This document shows, piece by piece, positions 1-6,125 of a stretch of 15,874 nucleotides of DNA. Below the pieces are notes generated by a model. It made no database searches, was not told the DNA's origin, and worked only from the letters and a program-made list of their open reading frames with translations. Positions within the stretch are counted from its first letter, which is position 1; each line of letters opens with the position of its first letter. The DNA is from an uncultured Neisseria sp. (GTDB lineage Bacteria; Pseudomonadota; Gammaproteobacteria; Burkholderiales; Neisseriaceae): positions 1-15,874 of the forward strand of contig CAKMQH010000292.1 of NCBI GenBank assembly GCA_927911515.1, read 5' to 3'. The translations under genes and the position numbers were made by a program.

Positions 1-176
1 CGCCGCGCGACGGCAACCCTCTGCTGAAAGCTCGACTGCCCAACCTCATTGTCACGCCACACATTGCATGGGCAAGCCAAGAGGCCGCCAACCGTCTGTT
101 TGACATCCTTGTGGACAACATCAACCGCTTCGTGCAGGCAATCCGCAGAATCTGGTTTGATGCCGACAGCCCCTAG
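1..176 (+). CDS. D-2-hydroxyacid dehydrogenase (glycerate dehydrogenase / HprA-like), 3' end only
   Basis: The window opens inside this gene. The frame beginning at base 3 encodes 57 residues and stops with TAG at 174-176. The segment LPNLIVTPHIAWAS is the C-terminal catalytic block of NAD-dependent D-isomer 2-hydroxyacid dehydrogenases. The His after TP is the acid/base histidine that works with a Glu upstream of the window. The following helix (EAANRLFDILVDNINRFV) is the usual end of the family. Glycerate dehydrogenase/hydroxypyruvate reductase is the likeliest subfamily, but substrate cannot be fixed from the tail. The end looks odd: after RFV the frame reads QAIRRIWFDADSP. Adding one G at the GTG of 132-134 would give AGNPQNLV and a stop at 158-160, a more family-like terminus. 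A one-base G loss is therefore inferred. Confidence 0.8.
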   Translation, partial: PRDGNPLLKARLPNLIVTPHIAWASQEAANRLFDILVDNINRFVQAIRRIWFDADSP

Positions 177-185
177 TCCTGTTGA

Positions 186-293
186 TATAGTGGATTAAAT
201 TTTAAATCAGGACAAGGCGACGAAGCCGCAGACAGTACAGATAGTAAGGCAAGGCGAGGCAACGCCGTACTGGTTTAAAGTTAATCCACTATA
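186..293 (+). repeat. Correia element (CREE), short form, copy 1
   Basis: This 108-bp element starts with TATAGTGGATTAAAT and ends with the inverted TTAATCCACTATA, the terminal inverted repeats of neisserial Correia repeat-enclosed elements. The interior (CAGGACAAGGCGACGAAG, then GCAACGCCGTACTGG) is the short class, lacking the roughly 50-bp internal segment present in the copy at 15716. It sits just after the dehydrogenase stop. Family knowledge: CREEs target TA, can form RNase III-processed hairpins in mRNA, and their ends can supply -10-like TATAGT promoters. Any effect here is not shown. Confidence 0.93.
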
Positions 294-308
294 ATTTTGT
301 GAACAATT

Positions 309-343
309 TAAAAGGTCTCTGAAAGTTTTCAGACGACCTTTTT
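309..343 (+). terminator. DUS-derived intrinsic terminator after the first gene
   Basis: A stem is formed by AAAAGGTCTCTGAAA (310-324) and TTTTCAGACGACCTTTTT (326-343), followed by G. The right arm contains a perfect DUS (328-339). The left arm carries a one-base-shorter copy, AGGTCTCTGAA (313-323), so one base bulges. The T run makes it a good rho-independent terminator for transcripts from the left. Confidence 0.75.
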
Positions 344-462
344 GTATATCAATAATTTTCAATAAATTAGGTTTGGTTTGATTGAATTGAAGTTAGGTTT
401 AAATTATGGATAAGTTGTGAGCAATCCGTGGATTTTATCAAAAACCGATGCTTTCAAACGGC

Positions 463-505
463 AAAGGTCTCTGAAACCTCGAATCTTGGTTTTCAGACGA
501 CCTTG
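463..505 (+). terminator. Second DUS-pair hairpin between the two Correia elements
   Basis: The left arm AAAGGTCTCTGAAA (463-476) carries the same shortened DUS (465-475) as the hairpin at 309. The right arm TTTTCAGACGACCTT (490-504) contains a perfect DUS (492-503). The T tract on the plus strand is weak (CCTTGTT). On the minus strand the hairpin would lie downstream of gnd, beyond the second CREE, and could end gnd transcripts. It looks like a direct duplication of the 309-343 unit. Confidence 0.55.
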
Positions 506-506
506 T

Positions 507-613
507 TATAGTGGATTAACTTTAAACCAGTACGGCGTTGCCTTGCCTTGCCGTACTATCTGTACTGTCTGCGGCTTCGTCGCCTTGTCCTGATTTAAAT
601 TTAATCCACTATA
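507..613 (-). repeat. Correia element (CREE), short form, copy 2, inverted relative to copy 1
   Basis: This 107-bp element is bounded by TATAGTGGATTAAC and TTTAATCCACTATA. Read on the minus strand it matches copy 1 at all but about three positions: one T fewer near the end, C for A in the GTACGG/GTAAGG stretch, and A for G in GGCAAGG/GGCGAGG. Both share the same asymmetric right end (TTTAAAGTTAATCC). It lies 14 bp past the gnd stop, so gnd mRNA would carry it in its 3' UTR. Confidence 0.93.
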
Positions 614-627
614 CTAACTCAAACAAA

Positions 628-2076
628 TCAAATATCGTAAGTGGTCGATGCGGTATCGCCGCCCTTGCCTGTCCAGTTGGTGTGGAAGAACTCGCCGCGC
701 GGTTTGTCGGTACGCTCGTAGGTGTGTGCGCCGAAGTAGTCGCGTTGGGCTTGCAGCAGGTTGGCGGGCAGGCGTTCGGTGGTGTAGCCGTCGAGGAAGG
801 TAATCGCGGAAGCCATGCAGGGCATGGGGATGCCGCATTCGATGGCTTTGGCGACCACTTTGCGCCATGCGGGCAGGCAGTTTTCCAATACGCCTTTGAA
901 ATAGGGGTCGGAACCCAAGAACACCAAATCGGGATTGGCTTCGTATGCGTCGCGGATGTTGCCCAAGAACGCGCTGCGGATGATGCAGCCTTCGCGCCAC
1001 AGAAGGGCGGTGTTGCCGTAGTTCAATGCCCAATCGTTGTTTTCGCCGGCTTCGCGGATGAGCATGAAGCCTTGTGCGTAGGAGATGATTTTGGATGCCA
1101 ACAGGGCTTGGCGCAGGGCTTCGACCCATGCGGCTTTGTCGCCGTCAACGGGGCTGATGGTTTTGCCGAACAAGCGGCCGGTTTGAACGCGTTGGTCTTT
1201 GAACGCGGATACGCAGCGGGCGAACACGGCTTCGGAAATGAGCGTCAGCGGGATGCCCAAATCGAGGGCGTTGATGCCGGTCCATTTGCCTGTGCCTTTT
1301 TGTCCGGCGGTATCGAGGATTTTTTCGACCAAAGGTTCGCCGTTTTCGTCTTTGTAGCCCAAAATCGCGGCGGTGATTTCAATCAGGTAGGAATCCAGCT
1401 CGGTTTGGTTCCATTCGCTGAAAATGCGGTGCATTTCGTTGTAGCTCAGACCCAAACCGTCTTTCATGAATTGGTAGGCTTCGCAAATCAACTGCATATC
1501 GCCGTATTCTATGCCGTTGTGCACCATTTTGACGAAATGGCCTGCGCCGTCGCGACCGACCCAGTCGCAGCAGGGTTCGCCTTGCGGGGTTTTGGCGGCA
1601 ATGGCTTGGAAGATAGGTTTGACGGCAGACCATGCGGCTTCGTCGCCGCCAGGCATGATGGACGGACCGTGACGCGCGCCTTCTTCGCCGCCGGAAACGC
1701 CCGCGCCGATAAAGCGGATGCCTTTTGCCGCCAGCTCATGAGTGCGGCGGGTGGAATCGGGATAGTTGGCGTTGCCGCCGTCAATAATAATGTCGCCTTG
1801 TTCCAAAAGCGGGACAAGTTGCTCGATAAAGTCGTCAACGACAGAACCTGCGCGCACCATCATCATGATTTTGCGCGGTTTTTCCAATTTATCCACTAAA
1901 TCTTGCAATGAATAGGCACCGATAATGTTGGTGCCTTTGGCTGCGCCGTTGAGAAAATCGTCCACTTTAGCGGTGGTCCGGTTGTACGCCACGACTTTGA
2001 AACCGCGATCATTCATATTCAAAATCAAATTTTGACCCATAACGGCCAAGCCGATGACGCCGATATCGCCTTTCAT
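628..2076 (-). CDS. gnd: 6-phosphogluconate dehydrogenase, decarboxylating (Gnd)
   Basis: Gnd converts 6-phosphogluconate to ribulose 5-phosphate and CO2 with reduction of NADP+, the last oxidative step of the pentose phosphate pathway in the cytoplasm. The 482-residue product starts MKGDIGVIGLAVMGQNL, a Rossmann NADP-binding loop. It continues with the substrate-binding block VSGGEEGARHGPSIMPGG, the catalytic helix GAGHFVKMVHNGIEYGDMQ (catalytic Lys and substrate-binding His/Asn) and the family signature ILDTAGQKGTGKW. The C-terminal tail ends GKGGDTASTTYDI. Length fits the family. I chose the ATG at 2074-2076 because GGAG lies 9 nt upstream. An in-frame ATG five codons earlier (2089-2091) overlaps that ribosome-binding site and is less likely. 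The gene is single, divergent from ggt, and has a Correia element immediately downstream. Confidence 0.97.
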   Translation of the reverse strand: MKGDIGVIGLAVMGQNLILNMNDRGFKVVAYNRTTAKVDDFLNGAAKGTNIIGAYSLQDLVDKLEKPRKIMMMVRAGSVVDDFIEQLVPLLEQGDIIIDGGNANYPDSTRRTHELAAKGIRFIGAGVSGGEEGARHGPSIMPGGDEAAWSAVKPIFQAIAAKTPQGEPCCDWVGRDGAGHFVKMVHNGIEYGDMQLICEAYQFMKDGLGLSYNEMHRIFSEWNQTELDSYLIEITAAILGYKDENGEPLVEKILDTAGQKGTGKWTGINALDLGIPLTLISEAVFARCVSAFKDQRVQTGRLFGKTISPVDGDKAAWVEALRQALLASKIISYAQGFMLIREAGENNDWALNYGNTALLWREGCIIRSAFLGNIRDAYEANPDLVFLGSDPYFKGVLENCLPAWRKVVAKAIECGIPMPCMASAITFLDGYTTERLPANLLQAQRDYFGAHTYERTDKPRGEFFHTNWTGKGGDTASTTYDI

Positions 2077-2558
2077 TGATGGAAGCTCCATTATTAATTT
2101 AATTTATCAGCCGTAACTCTATCTGATTTACAGAGGTTTAACAATCCTTAACTATCTAATTTTTTGAAAAGATGCCTTTACGTTGCGGGCTTTGGCTGCG
2201 GGATGGGAAAACAAACTATAAATAAGATTTTAAATAATAAATAGATGATTATATTGAGTCGTGCTTTTCCTTGTGTATAACTTTTATTCCTTTTTTAGTT
2301 CAATCAGTTGAATGTAGATTTTGGATGCGGATAAACTGCCGTTTGTCTTGTTTGCAGATGTGGATAATTTTGAAATCCGGTTTTTATTTGTGTATAACTT
2401 TCCGGCTATACACACAGCCTGCCGGTTTTATACCGAGTCCAAACGGAACTGTCCGAAGAGATAAACAGTCCAATCGTTTTTCATGTTTCAGACGATCTTT
2501 TGTGTTTTTTAGCCCTATAAAGGTCGTCTGAAAAATAGCTAACTAAAAGGGAGTAAAT
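2077..2558. promoter_or_regulatory. AT-rich divergent intergenic region between gnd and ggt
   Basis: This 482-bp gap has no convincing gene. It must hold the gnd promoter on the minus strand and the ggt promoter on the plus strand, but I see no clear -35/-10 pair. It contains one perfect DnaA-box sequence, TGTGGATAA (2359-2367), and TTGTGTATAACTTT twice (near 2271 and 2388). It also contains a DUS pair in tail-to-tail order (2487-2498 variant, 2521-2532 perfect) 26 bp before the ggt start. That pair forms a stem with no T tract on either strand, so it is not a standard terminator. Confidence 0.55.
2487..2532. repeat. Inverted DUS pair in the ggt leader
   Basis: TTCAGACGATCT (2487-2498, one base off the DUS) and AGGTCGTCTGAA (2521-2532, perfect) face each other across 22 bp. 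The order is opposite to that of the terminator-type DUS pairs elsewhere in this window, so the T-rich flanks lie inside the loop. If transcribed, the leader would fold just upstream of the ggt ribosome-binding site. Its most secure role is as a DNA uptake sequence. Confidence 0.7.
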
Positions 2559-4328
2559 ATGAAATTTTCCTTTGGATTAAACTTGTTGGCAGTTTTGGCT
2601 TTGGCGGCGTGCGCGCACCAGCCGATGCAGAAACCTGATGCCGCGCCTGTGCCGACGGCTGTGGATAACCATGCGCCGGAACAAGGGACGGGGCTGACCG
2701 AGCAGAAATTGATCCGCGCCAAACATTATATGGTGGCGTCTGCCAATCCGTTGGCAACCGAGGCGGGGTACGAGGTTTTGAAACGCGGCGGCAGCGCGAT
2801 AGATGCGATGATCGCCATGCAGACGACCTTGGGGCTGACCGAGCCGCAGTCTTCAGGTTTGGGCGGCGGCGCGTTTTTGGTGTATTGGGACAATAAGGCG
2901 AAAAAACTGACGACGTTCGATGCCCGCGAAACGGCGCCCAAAGCGGCAACGCCCGAGCTTTTTTTGGATGAAAACGGCAAACCGATGGGCTTTATGAATG
3001 CAGTGGTCGGCGGCCGTTCGGTCGGCGTGCCGGGGATTCCGAAGCTGCTGGAAGATGTCCACAAGCGTTACGGCAAATTGCCGTGGGCAAGCTTGTTTGA
3101 CAAACCGATTGCTTTGGCGGAACAGGGCTTTACCGTTTCACCGCGCATGGCGAAATCTATCGAGCAGAATCTCGAGCCTTTGAAACGTTATCCGCAAACC
3201 GCCGCGTATTTCCTGCCTGACGGCAAGCCTTTGGCAGCGGGAACGGTGTTGAAAAACCCTGAATTTGCCCGCTCCGTTCGCCTGTTGGCGGAAAAAGGCA
3301 GTGCGCCGTTTTATCAGGGGGCGCAGGCGCAGAATATTGTCCGTGCCGTTACCGGTGCTGTGGATAACCCCGGCAAAATCAGTTTGTCGGATTTGAAAAA
3401 CTACCGCGTTATCGAGCGTCAACCGGTTTGCGCGCCCTATCGTGAATATGAAGTTTGCGGCATGGGCGCGCCAAGTTCGGGCGCGATTGCTTTGGGTGAA
3501 ATTTTGGGCATCTTGCAAAATCAGGATATGAAGGCGTTGGGAGCGGAAAATATCCATAGTTGGCGCTGGATAGGCGATGCGTCGCGGATTGCGTTTGCCG
3601 ACCGAGATCATTACATTGGCGATCCCGCGTTTGCCAACGTCCCGACCCGTGCCTTGATTTCTCAGGCTTACCTGAAACCGCGTGCCGAAGAAATCCGCCA
3701 AGCCGACAAGGCGTTGGAAAACATTCAGGCGGGCAAGTTTGGCAAGAAATACGCACAGGGTATGGCGGTAGAGCTGCCGTCCACCAGCCATTTGGTGGTT
3801 GTAGATAAAGACGGCAACGTCGTGTCCATGACGACTTCGATTGAAAACGCGTTCGGCTCGGGGCTGATGGCAAACGGCTATCTACTCAACAATGAATTGA
3901 CCGATTTCGCTTTCAACCCTGTCGGCGCGGACGGTAAAACCGTTGCCAACAGCGTGGCGGGCGGCAAACGGCCGCGTTCTTCGATGGCACCGACCATCGT
4001 GATGAAAGACGGCAAACCTTATATGGCGGTCGGTTCACCCGGCGGCAGCCGCATCATCGGTTTCGTTGCCAAAACGCTGGTGGCGCATATCGACTGGGGC
4101 ATGGATATTCAGGCGGCAATCTCTCTGCCGAATATGCTCAATCGCGGCAGCCAGTATGAAATCGAGGAAAAAACCGCTGCGGCGGACAAAGCGGCAGCCT
4201 TGGAAAAACTAGGCTATAAAGTCCAAATCCGCGATTTGAATTCCGGCGTACAAGGCATTGTGATCGGCAAAGACGGTTTGCTTGGCGGTGCCGACCCGCG
4301 CCGCGAAGGCAAAGTCATGGGCGATTGA
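2559..4328 (+). CDS. ggt: Gamma-glutamyltranspeptidase, lipoprotein precursor (Ggt)
   Basis: Ggt cleaves the gamma-glutamyl bond of glutathione and related peptides, transferring the glutamyl group to water or an acceptor. Meningococcal Ggt is linked to use of environmental glutathione as a cysteine source. The 589-residue product opens with a lipoprotein signal (MKFSFGLNLLAVLALAAC) with lipobox LAAC at Cys18, so membrane anchoring is predicted. The mature precursor self-cleaves before the nucleophilic Thr409 in PSTSHLVVVDKDGN. Other conserved residues are visible: Arg123 (DARETAP, binds the glutamyl carboxylate), Asp449 (NNELTDF), Ser474-Ser475 (KRPRSSMAPT) and the oxyanion Gly495-Gly496 (SPGGSRI). 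The ATG has a GGAG site 6 nt upstream. The gene is flanked by terminators and appears monocistronic. No truncation is seen. Confidence 0.96.
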   Translation: MKFSFGLNLLAVLALAACAHQPMQKPDAAPVPTAVDNHAPEQGTGLTEQKLIRAKHYMVASANPLATEAGYEVLKRGGSAIDAMIAMQTTLGLTEPQSSGLGGGAFLVYWDNKAKKLTTFDARETAPKAATPELFLDENGKPMGFMNAVVGGRSVGVPGIPKLLEDVHKRYGKLPWASLFDKPIALAEQGFTVSPRMAKSIEQNLEPLKRYPQTAAYFLPDGKPLAAGTVLKNPEFARSVRLLAEKGSAPFYQGAQAQNIVRAVTGAVDNPGKISLSDLKNYRVIERQPVCAPYREYEVCGMGAPSSGAIALGEILGILQNQDMKALGAENIHSWRWIGDASRIAFADRDHYIGDPAFANVPTRALISQAYLKPRAEEIRQADKALENIQAGKFGKKYAQGMAVELPSTSHLVVVDKDGNVVSMTTSIENAFGSGLMANGYLLNNELTDFAFNPVGADGKTVANSVAGGKRPRSSMAPTIVMKDGKPYMAVGSPGGSRIIGFVAKTLVAHIDWGMDIQAAISLPNMLNRGSQYEIEEKTAAADKAAALEKLGYKVQIRDLNSGVQGIVIGKDGLLGGADPRREGKVMGD

Positions 4329-4349
4329 TCACTGATAAGCTTGTGGATA

Positions 4350-4397
4350 AAAGATCGTCTGAAATCCGAATTTGGGTTTTCAGAAGACCTTTTTTTT
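4350..4397 (+). terminator. Terminator of ggt built from two degenerate DUS arms
   Basis: Arms AAAGATCGTCTGAAA (4350-4364) and TTTTCAGAAGACCTT (4377-4391) pair with two mismatches and are followed by an unbroken T run to 4397. It lies 22 bp after the ggt stop. Neither arm is a perfect DUS (AGATCGTCTGAA, TTCAGAAGACCT), so the hairpin appears kept for termination rather than uptake. Confidence 0.8.
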
Positions 4398-4414
4398 ATC
4401 GTTGGAGAAAAGCT

Positions 4415-4507
4415 ATGGATAAAGTGTGTATAAAATTTGAAAAAAAATATAATCTTTTTATTTTTCAGAAGGATAGATTAGATAGTCATGTGGATAATTA
4501 TGTTTGA
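4415..4507 (+). CDS. Possible 30-residue small ORF (doubtful)
   Basis: Between the ggt terminator and the next hairpin, an ATG at 4415 preceded by GGAG at a 7-nt spacing opens a 30-codon frame ending TGA at 4505-4507. The peptide begins MDKVCIKFEKKYNLFIF and has no recognisable domain. The sequence is very AT-rich and contains a DnaA box (4489-4497). I list it only because of the well-placed ribosome-binding site. A chance ORF is the likelier explanation. Confidence 0.12.
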   Translation: MDKVCIKFEKKYNLFIFQKDRLDSHVDNYV

Positions 4508-4538
4508 AATATTGGCGGGAGATGGTTTTGTTTTATTG

Positions 4539-4584
4539 AAAGGTCGTCTGAAAACTTAAAATCAAGATTTCAGACGACCTTTAT
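4539..4584. terminator. DUS inverted-repeat terminator, ggt-lpxC gap
   Basis: Two perfect DUS copies, AGGTCGTCTGAA (4541-4552) and TTCAGACGACCT (4569-4580), sit head to head. They form a stem of at least 14 bp (AAAGGTCGTCTGAAA with TTTCAGACGACCTTT) and can work in both directions. It lies between the convergent ggt and lpxC genes. Confidence 0.8.
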
Positions 4585-4589
4585 TGAAT

Positions 4590-4627
4590 AAAAAGGCTGT
4601 GGATGATTGTTTATCCACAACCTTTTT
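4590..4627. terminator. Bidirectional terminator whose stem is made of DnaA-box sequence
   Basis: AAAAAGGCTGTGGAT (4590-4604) pairs with ATCCACAACCTTTTT (4613-4627) over 15 positions with a single C/A mismatch and an 8-nt loop. The A and T flanks make it a terminator on both strands. It lies 15 bp past the lpxC stop and is the first terminator lpxC transcripts meet. The right arm contains a perfect DnaA box TTATCCACA (4611-4619) and the left arm a near-box TGTGGATGA (4598-4606). Confidence 0.8.
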
Positions 4628-4642
4628 GTACGCTGTCTTATC

Positions 4643-5557
4643 TCAAGCCGCCGGCAGCTCGTGGAAGGCGGACGGCAAATTCTCGTCGTCAGAAAATTCC
4701 ACCCATTCGTAAGCGGTTTCGTCCGCCAAAACCGCACGCAATAAAGCGTTGTTGATGGCATGGCCGGATTTGTAGCCTTCGAATGCGCCGATAATCGGGT
4801 GTCCGATGATATACAAATCGCCGATGGCATCGAGGATTTTGTGGCGGACAAACTCGTCGGGATAACGCAAACCTTCCGGATTCAAAAACGTCCATGTCGT
4901 CAATCACAATGGCGTTGTTCAAATTGCCGCCCAGTCCGAGATTGTGGGCGCGCATCATTCCACTTCGTGCATAAAGCCGAAGGTGCGCGCGCGCGCGATT
5001 TCATCGATGTAGGATTTGCCCGCGAAATCGATTTCAAAAGTGGGCGAGCTGCGGTTGAAAACCGGATGGTCGAATTCGATGGTCAATGTTACTTTAAAGC
5101 CGTCATACGGCGTAAAGCGCACCCATTTGCCCGCTTCCTTGACTTCGACAGGCTTGAGGATTTTCAAAAACCGCTTTTGCGCCTTTTGATCGACAACGCC
5201 CGCATCTTGCAAAAGATAAATAAACGGTAGGCTGGAACCGTCCATAATCGGGATTTCGGGCGCGTTCAACTCAATCTGCGCATTGTCGATGCCGTAGGCA
5301 GAAAGCGCGGACATGATGTGTTCGATCGTGCCGACGCGCACGCCTTTGTCGGTTACGATGGTGGACGACAGGCGCGTATCGTTGATGAGGTAGGGCGTAA
5401 GTTTGATGGTTTCGCCCATTTCGCCGTCCAAATCGGTACGGCGGAAAGAAATCCCGCTGTTTTCAGGCGCGGGGTGCAGGGTCAGCGCGACCCGTTCGCC
5501 CGAATGCAATCCGACGCCGGTTACGCTGATGGATTTTGCCAAAGTTCGTTGCAGCAT
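4643..5557 (-). pseudogene. lpxC: UDP-3-O-acyl-N-acetylglucosamine deacetylase (LpxC), disrupted by two frameshifts
   Basis: LpxC removes acetate from UDP-3-O-acyl-GlcNAc, the committed step of lipid A synthesis, using Zn2+. The start at 5557 has a strong AAGGAGG site. The first frame gives 200 residues from MLQRTLAKSISVTGVGLHSG, including the first zinc ligand in TIEHIMSAL, and stops after GFMHEVE at 4955-4957. The family continuation MMRAHNLGLGGNLNNAIVIDDMDV lies in a second frame. LNPEGLRYPDEFVRHKILDAIGDL to HELPAA lies in a third, ending at 4643. One missing T at the TT of 4958-4959 and one extra A in the run 4884-4888 explain both breaks. Correcting them gives 304 residues, the normal length. 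As written, the product lacks the other zinc ligands (His and Asp of RHKILD) and the catalytic His of KSGHAINN, so it should be inactive. Sequencing error is plausible; meningococci do tolerate lpxC loss. Confidence 0.9.
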
Positions 5558-5674
5558 AAACCGCCTCCTTATTTAATAATTAGTTTGATTTTTGGATAAT
5601 ACGATAAAAAGGAAAAAATAATCCATTATTTTTAATAGTATTTGCTAATGTAGGCGTTTCAGAACCATAGATTT

Positions 5675-5686
5675 TTCAGACGACCT
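5675..5686 (-). other. DNA uptake sequence (AG-mucDUS), isolated
   Basis: TTCAGACGACCT is a perfect 12-mer on the minus strand. It has no partner arm nearby, so it is not a terminator. It lies about 118 bp upstream of the lpxC start. Confidence 0.9.
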
Positions 5687-5701
5687 TTTGTACCGGTAAG
5701 A

Positions 5702-5872
5702 TTATCCACAATATGCCGTGTAATCCGAGTGGAAAAAATCCGATTTTATCCACAGAAAAATTCAAACGATTACAGATTATCCGACTTTGTTCTCATAAAA
5801 AACAAAACTTGAACGCAGCCTTTAAATGAATACAACAATTTGATTATAAAACCAGTAATTAGGTTATCCACA
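5702..5872. other. Cluster of three perfect DnaA boxes (TTATCCACA)
   Basis: Boxes are at 5702-5710, 5746-5754 and 5864-5872, all in the same orientation, in AT-rich DNA. TTATCCACA is the high-affinity DnaA consensus. The spacings (44 and 118 bp between starts) are irregular, and no array of 13-mer AT repeats typical of an unwinding element is evident. Confidence 0.6.
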
Positions 5873-5983
5873 AAATAGGGACGTATTCATCATAATCAAC
5901 ATTTTTTTAATAATTACATATTAATTTAAAAACTTGCCGGAATTTATCCCTAAATATGGGGACAAACCGTACCAATCTATGTT

Positions 5984-5995
5984 TTCAGACGACCT
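5984..5995 (-). other. DNA uptake sequence (AG-mucDUS), isolated
   Basis: A perfect TTCAGACGACCT about 130 bp upstream of gapA, with no inverted partner. Confidence 0.9.
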
Positions 5996-6125
5996 ATTTC
6001 ATGCTTTTTTTATTTAAATCAAACATTTTTAAAGTAGCCTCGTGTAATTCTAGGTAGTAGTTTTATTTCAGGATACAATGCCCTTACTGAAATTCTTCCC
6101 CTTTCCCTATTAAAGGAGTATCAAA

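Larger units (their letters stand above)
5558..6125. promoter_or_regulatory. AT-rich divergent region between lpxC and gapA with three perfect DnaA boxes
   Basis: This 568-bp gene-free gap must carry the lpxC (minus) and gapA (plus) promoters. A TACAAT -10-like hexamer at 6074-6079 is the best gapA candidate, but I see no good -35. Perfect TTATCCACA boxes lie at 5702-5710, 5746-5754 and 5864-5872, and one-mismatch TTTGGATAA lies at 5591-5599. Two isolated perfect DUS copies are present (5675-5686, 5984-5995). A+T richness is high, with runs such as the stretch 5900-5935. It could be a DnaA-responsive promoter region or a DnaA-titrating cluster. Confidence 0.6.

Noticed and set aside
538..1899. 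A 453-codon plus-strand open frame
   Set aside because: It lies antisense to gnd, whose minus-strand product matches its family end to end. The plus-strand translation has no recognisable domain and begins inside a Correia element.
2271..2531. An 86-codon plus-strand ORF in the gnd-ggt gap
   Set aside because: AT-rich intergenic DNA that runs into the DUS pair; no domain, and cysteine/phenylalanine-rich composition typical of noise.
3138..3791. A 217-codon minus-strand open frame
   Set aside because: Antisense shadow of ggt; the composition is a mirror of ggt codons.
4325..4507. A 60-codon ORF starting at a TTG overlapping the ggt stop
   Set aside because: It reads through the ggt terminator hairpin. 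Only the internal ATG at 4415 has a ribosome-binding site, and even that is doubtful.
5590..6125. Chromosomal origin (oriC) in the lpxC-gapA gap
   Set aside because: AT-rich with three perfect DnaA boxes and divergent genes, but by eye the plus strand stays G-richer on both sides, including across minus-strand gnd and trmO. There is also no dnaA/dnaN or clear unwinding repeat. A computed cumulative GC skew with a minimum here would revive it.
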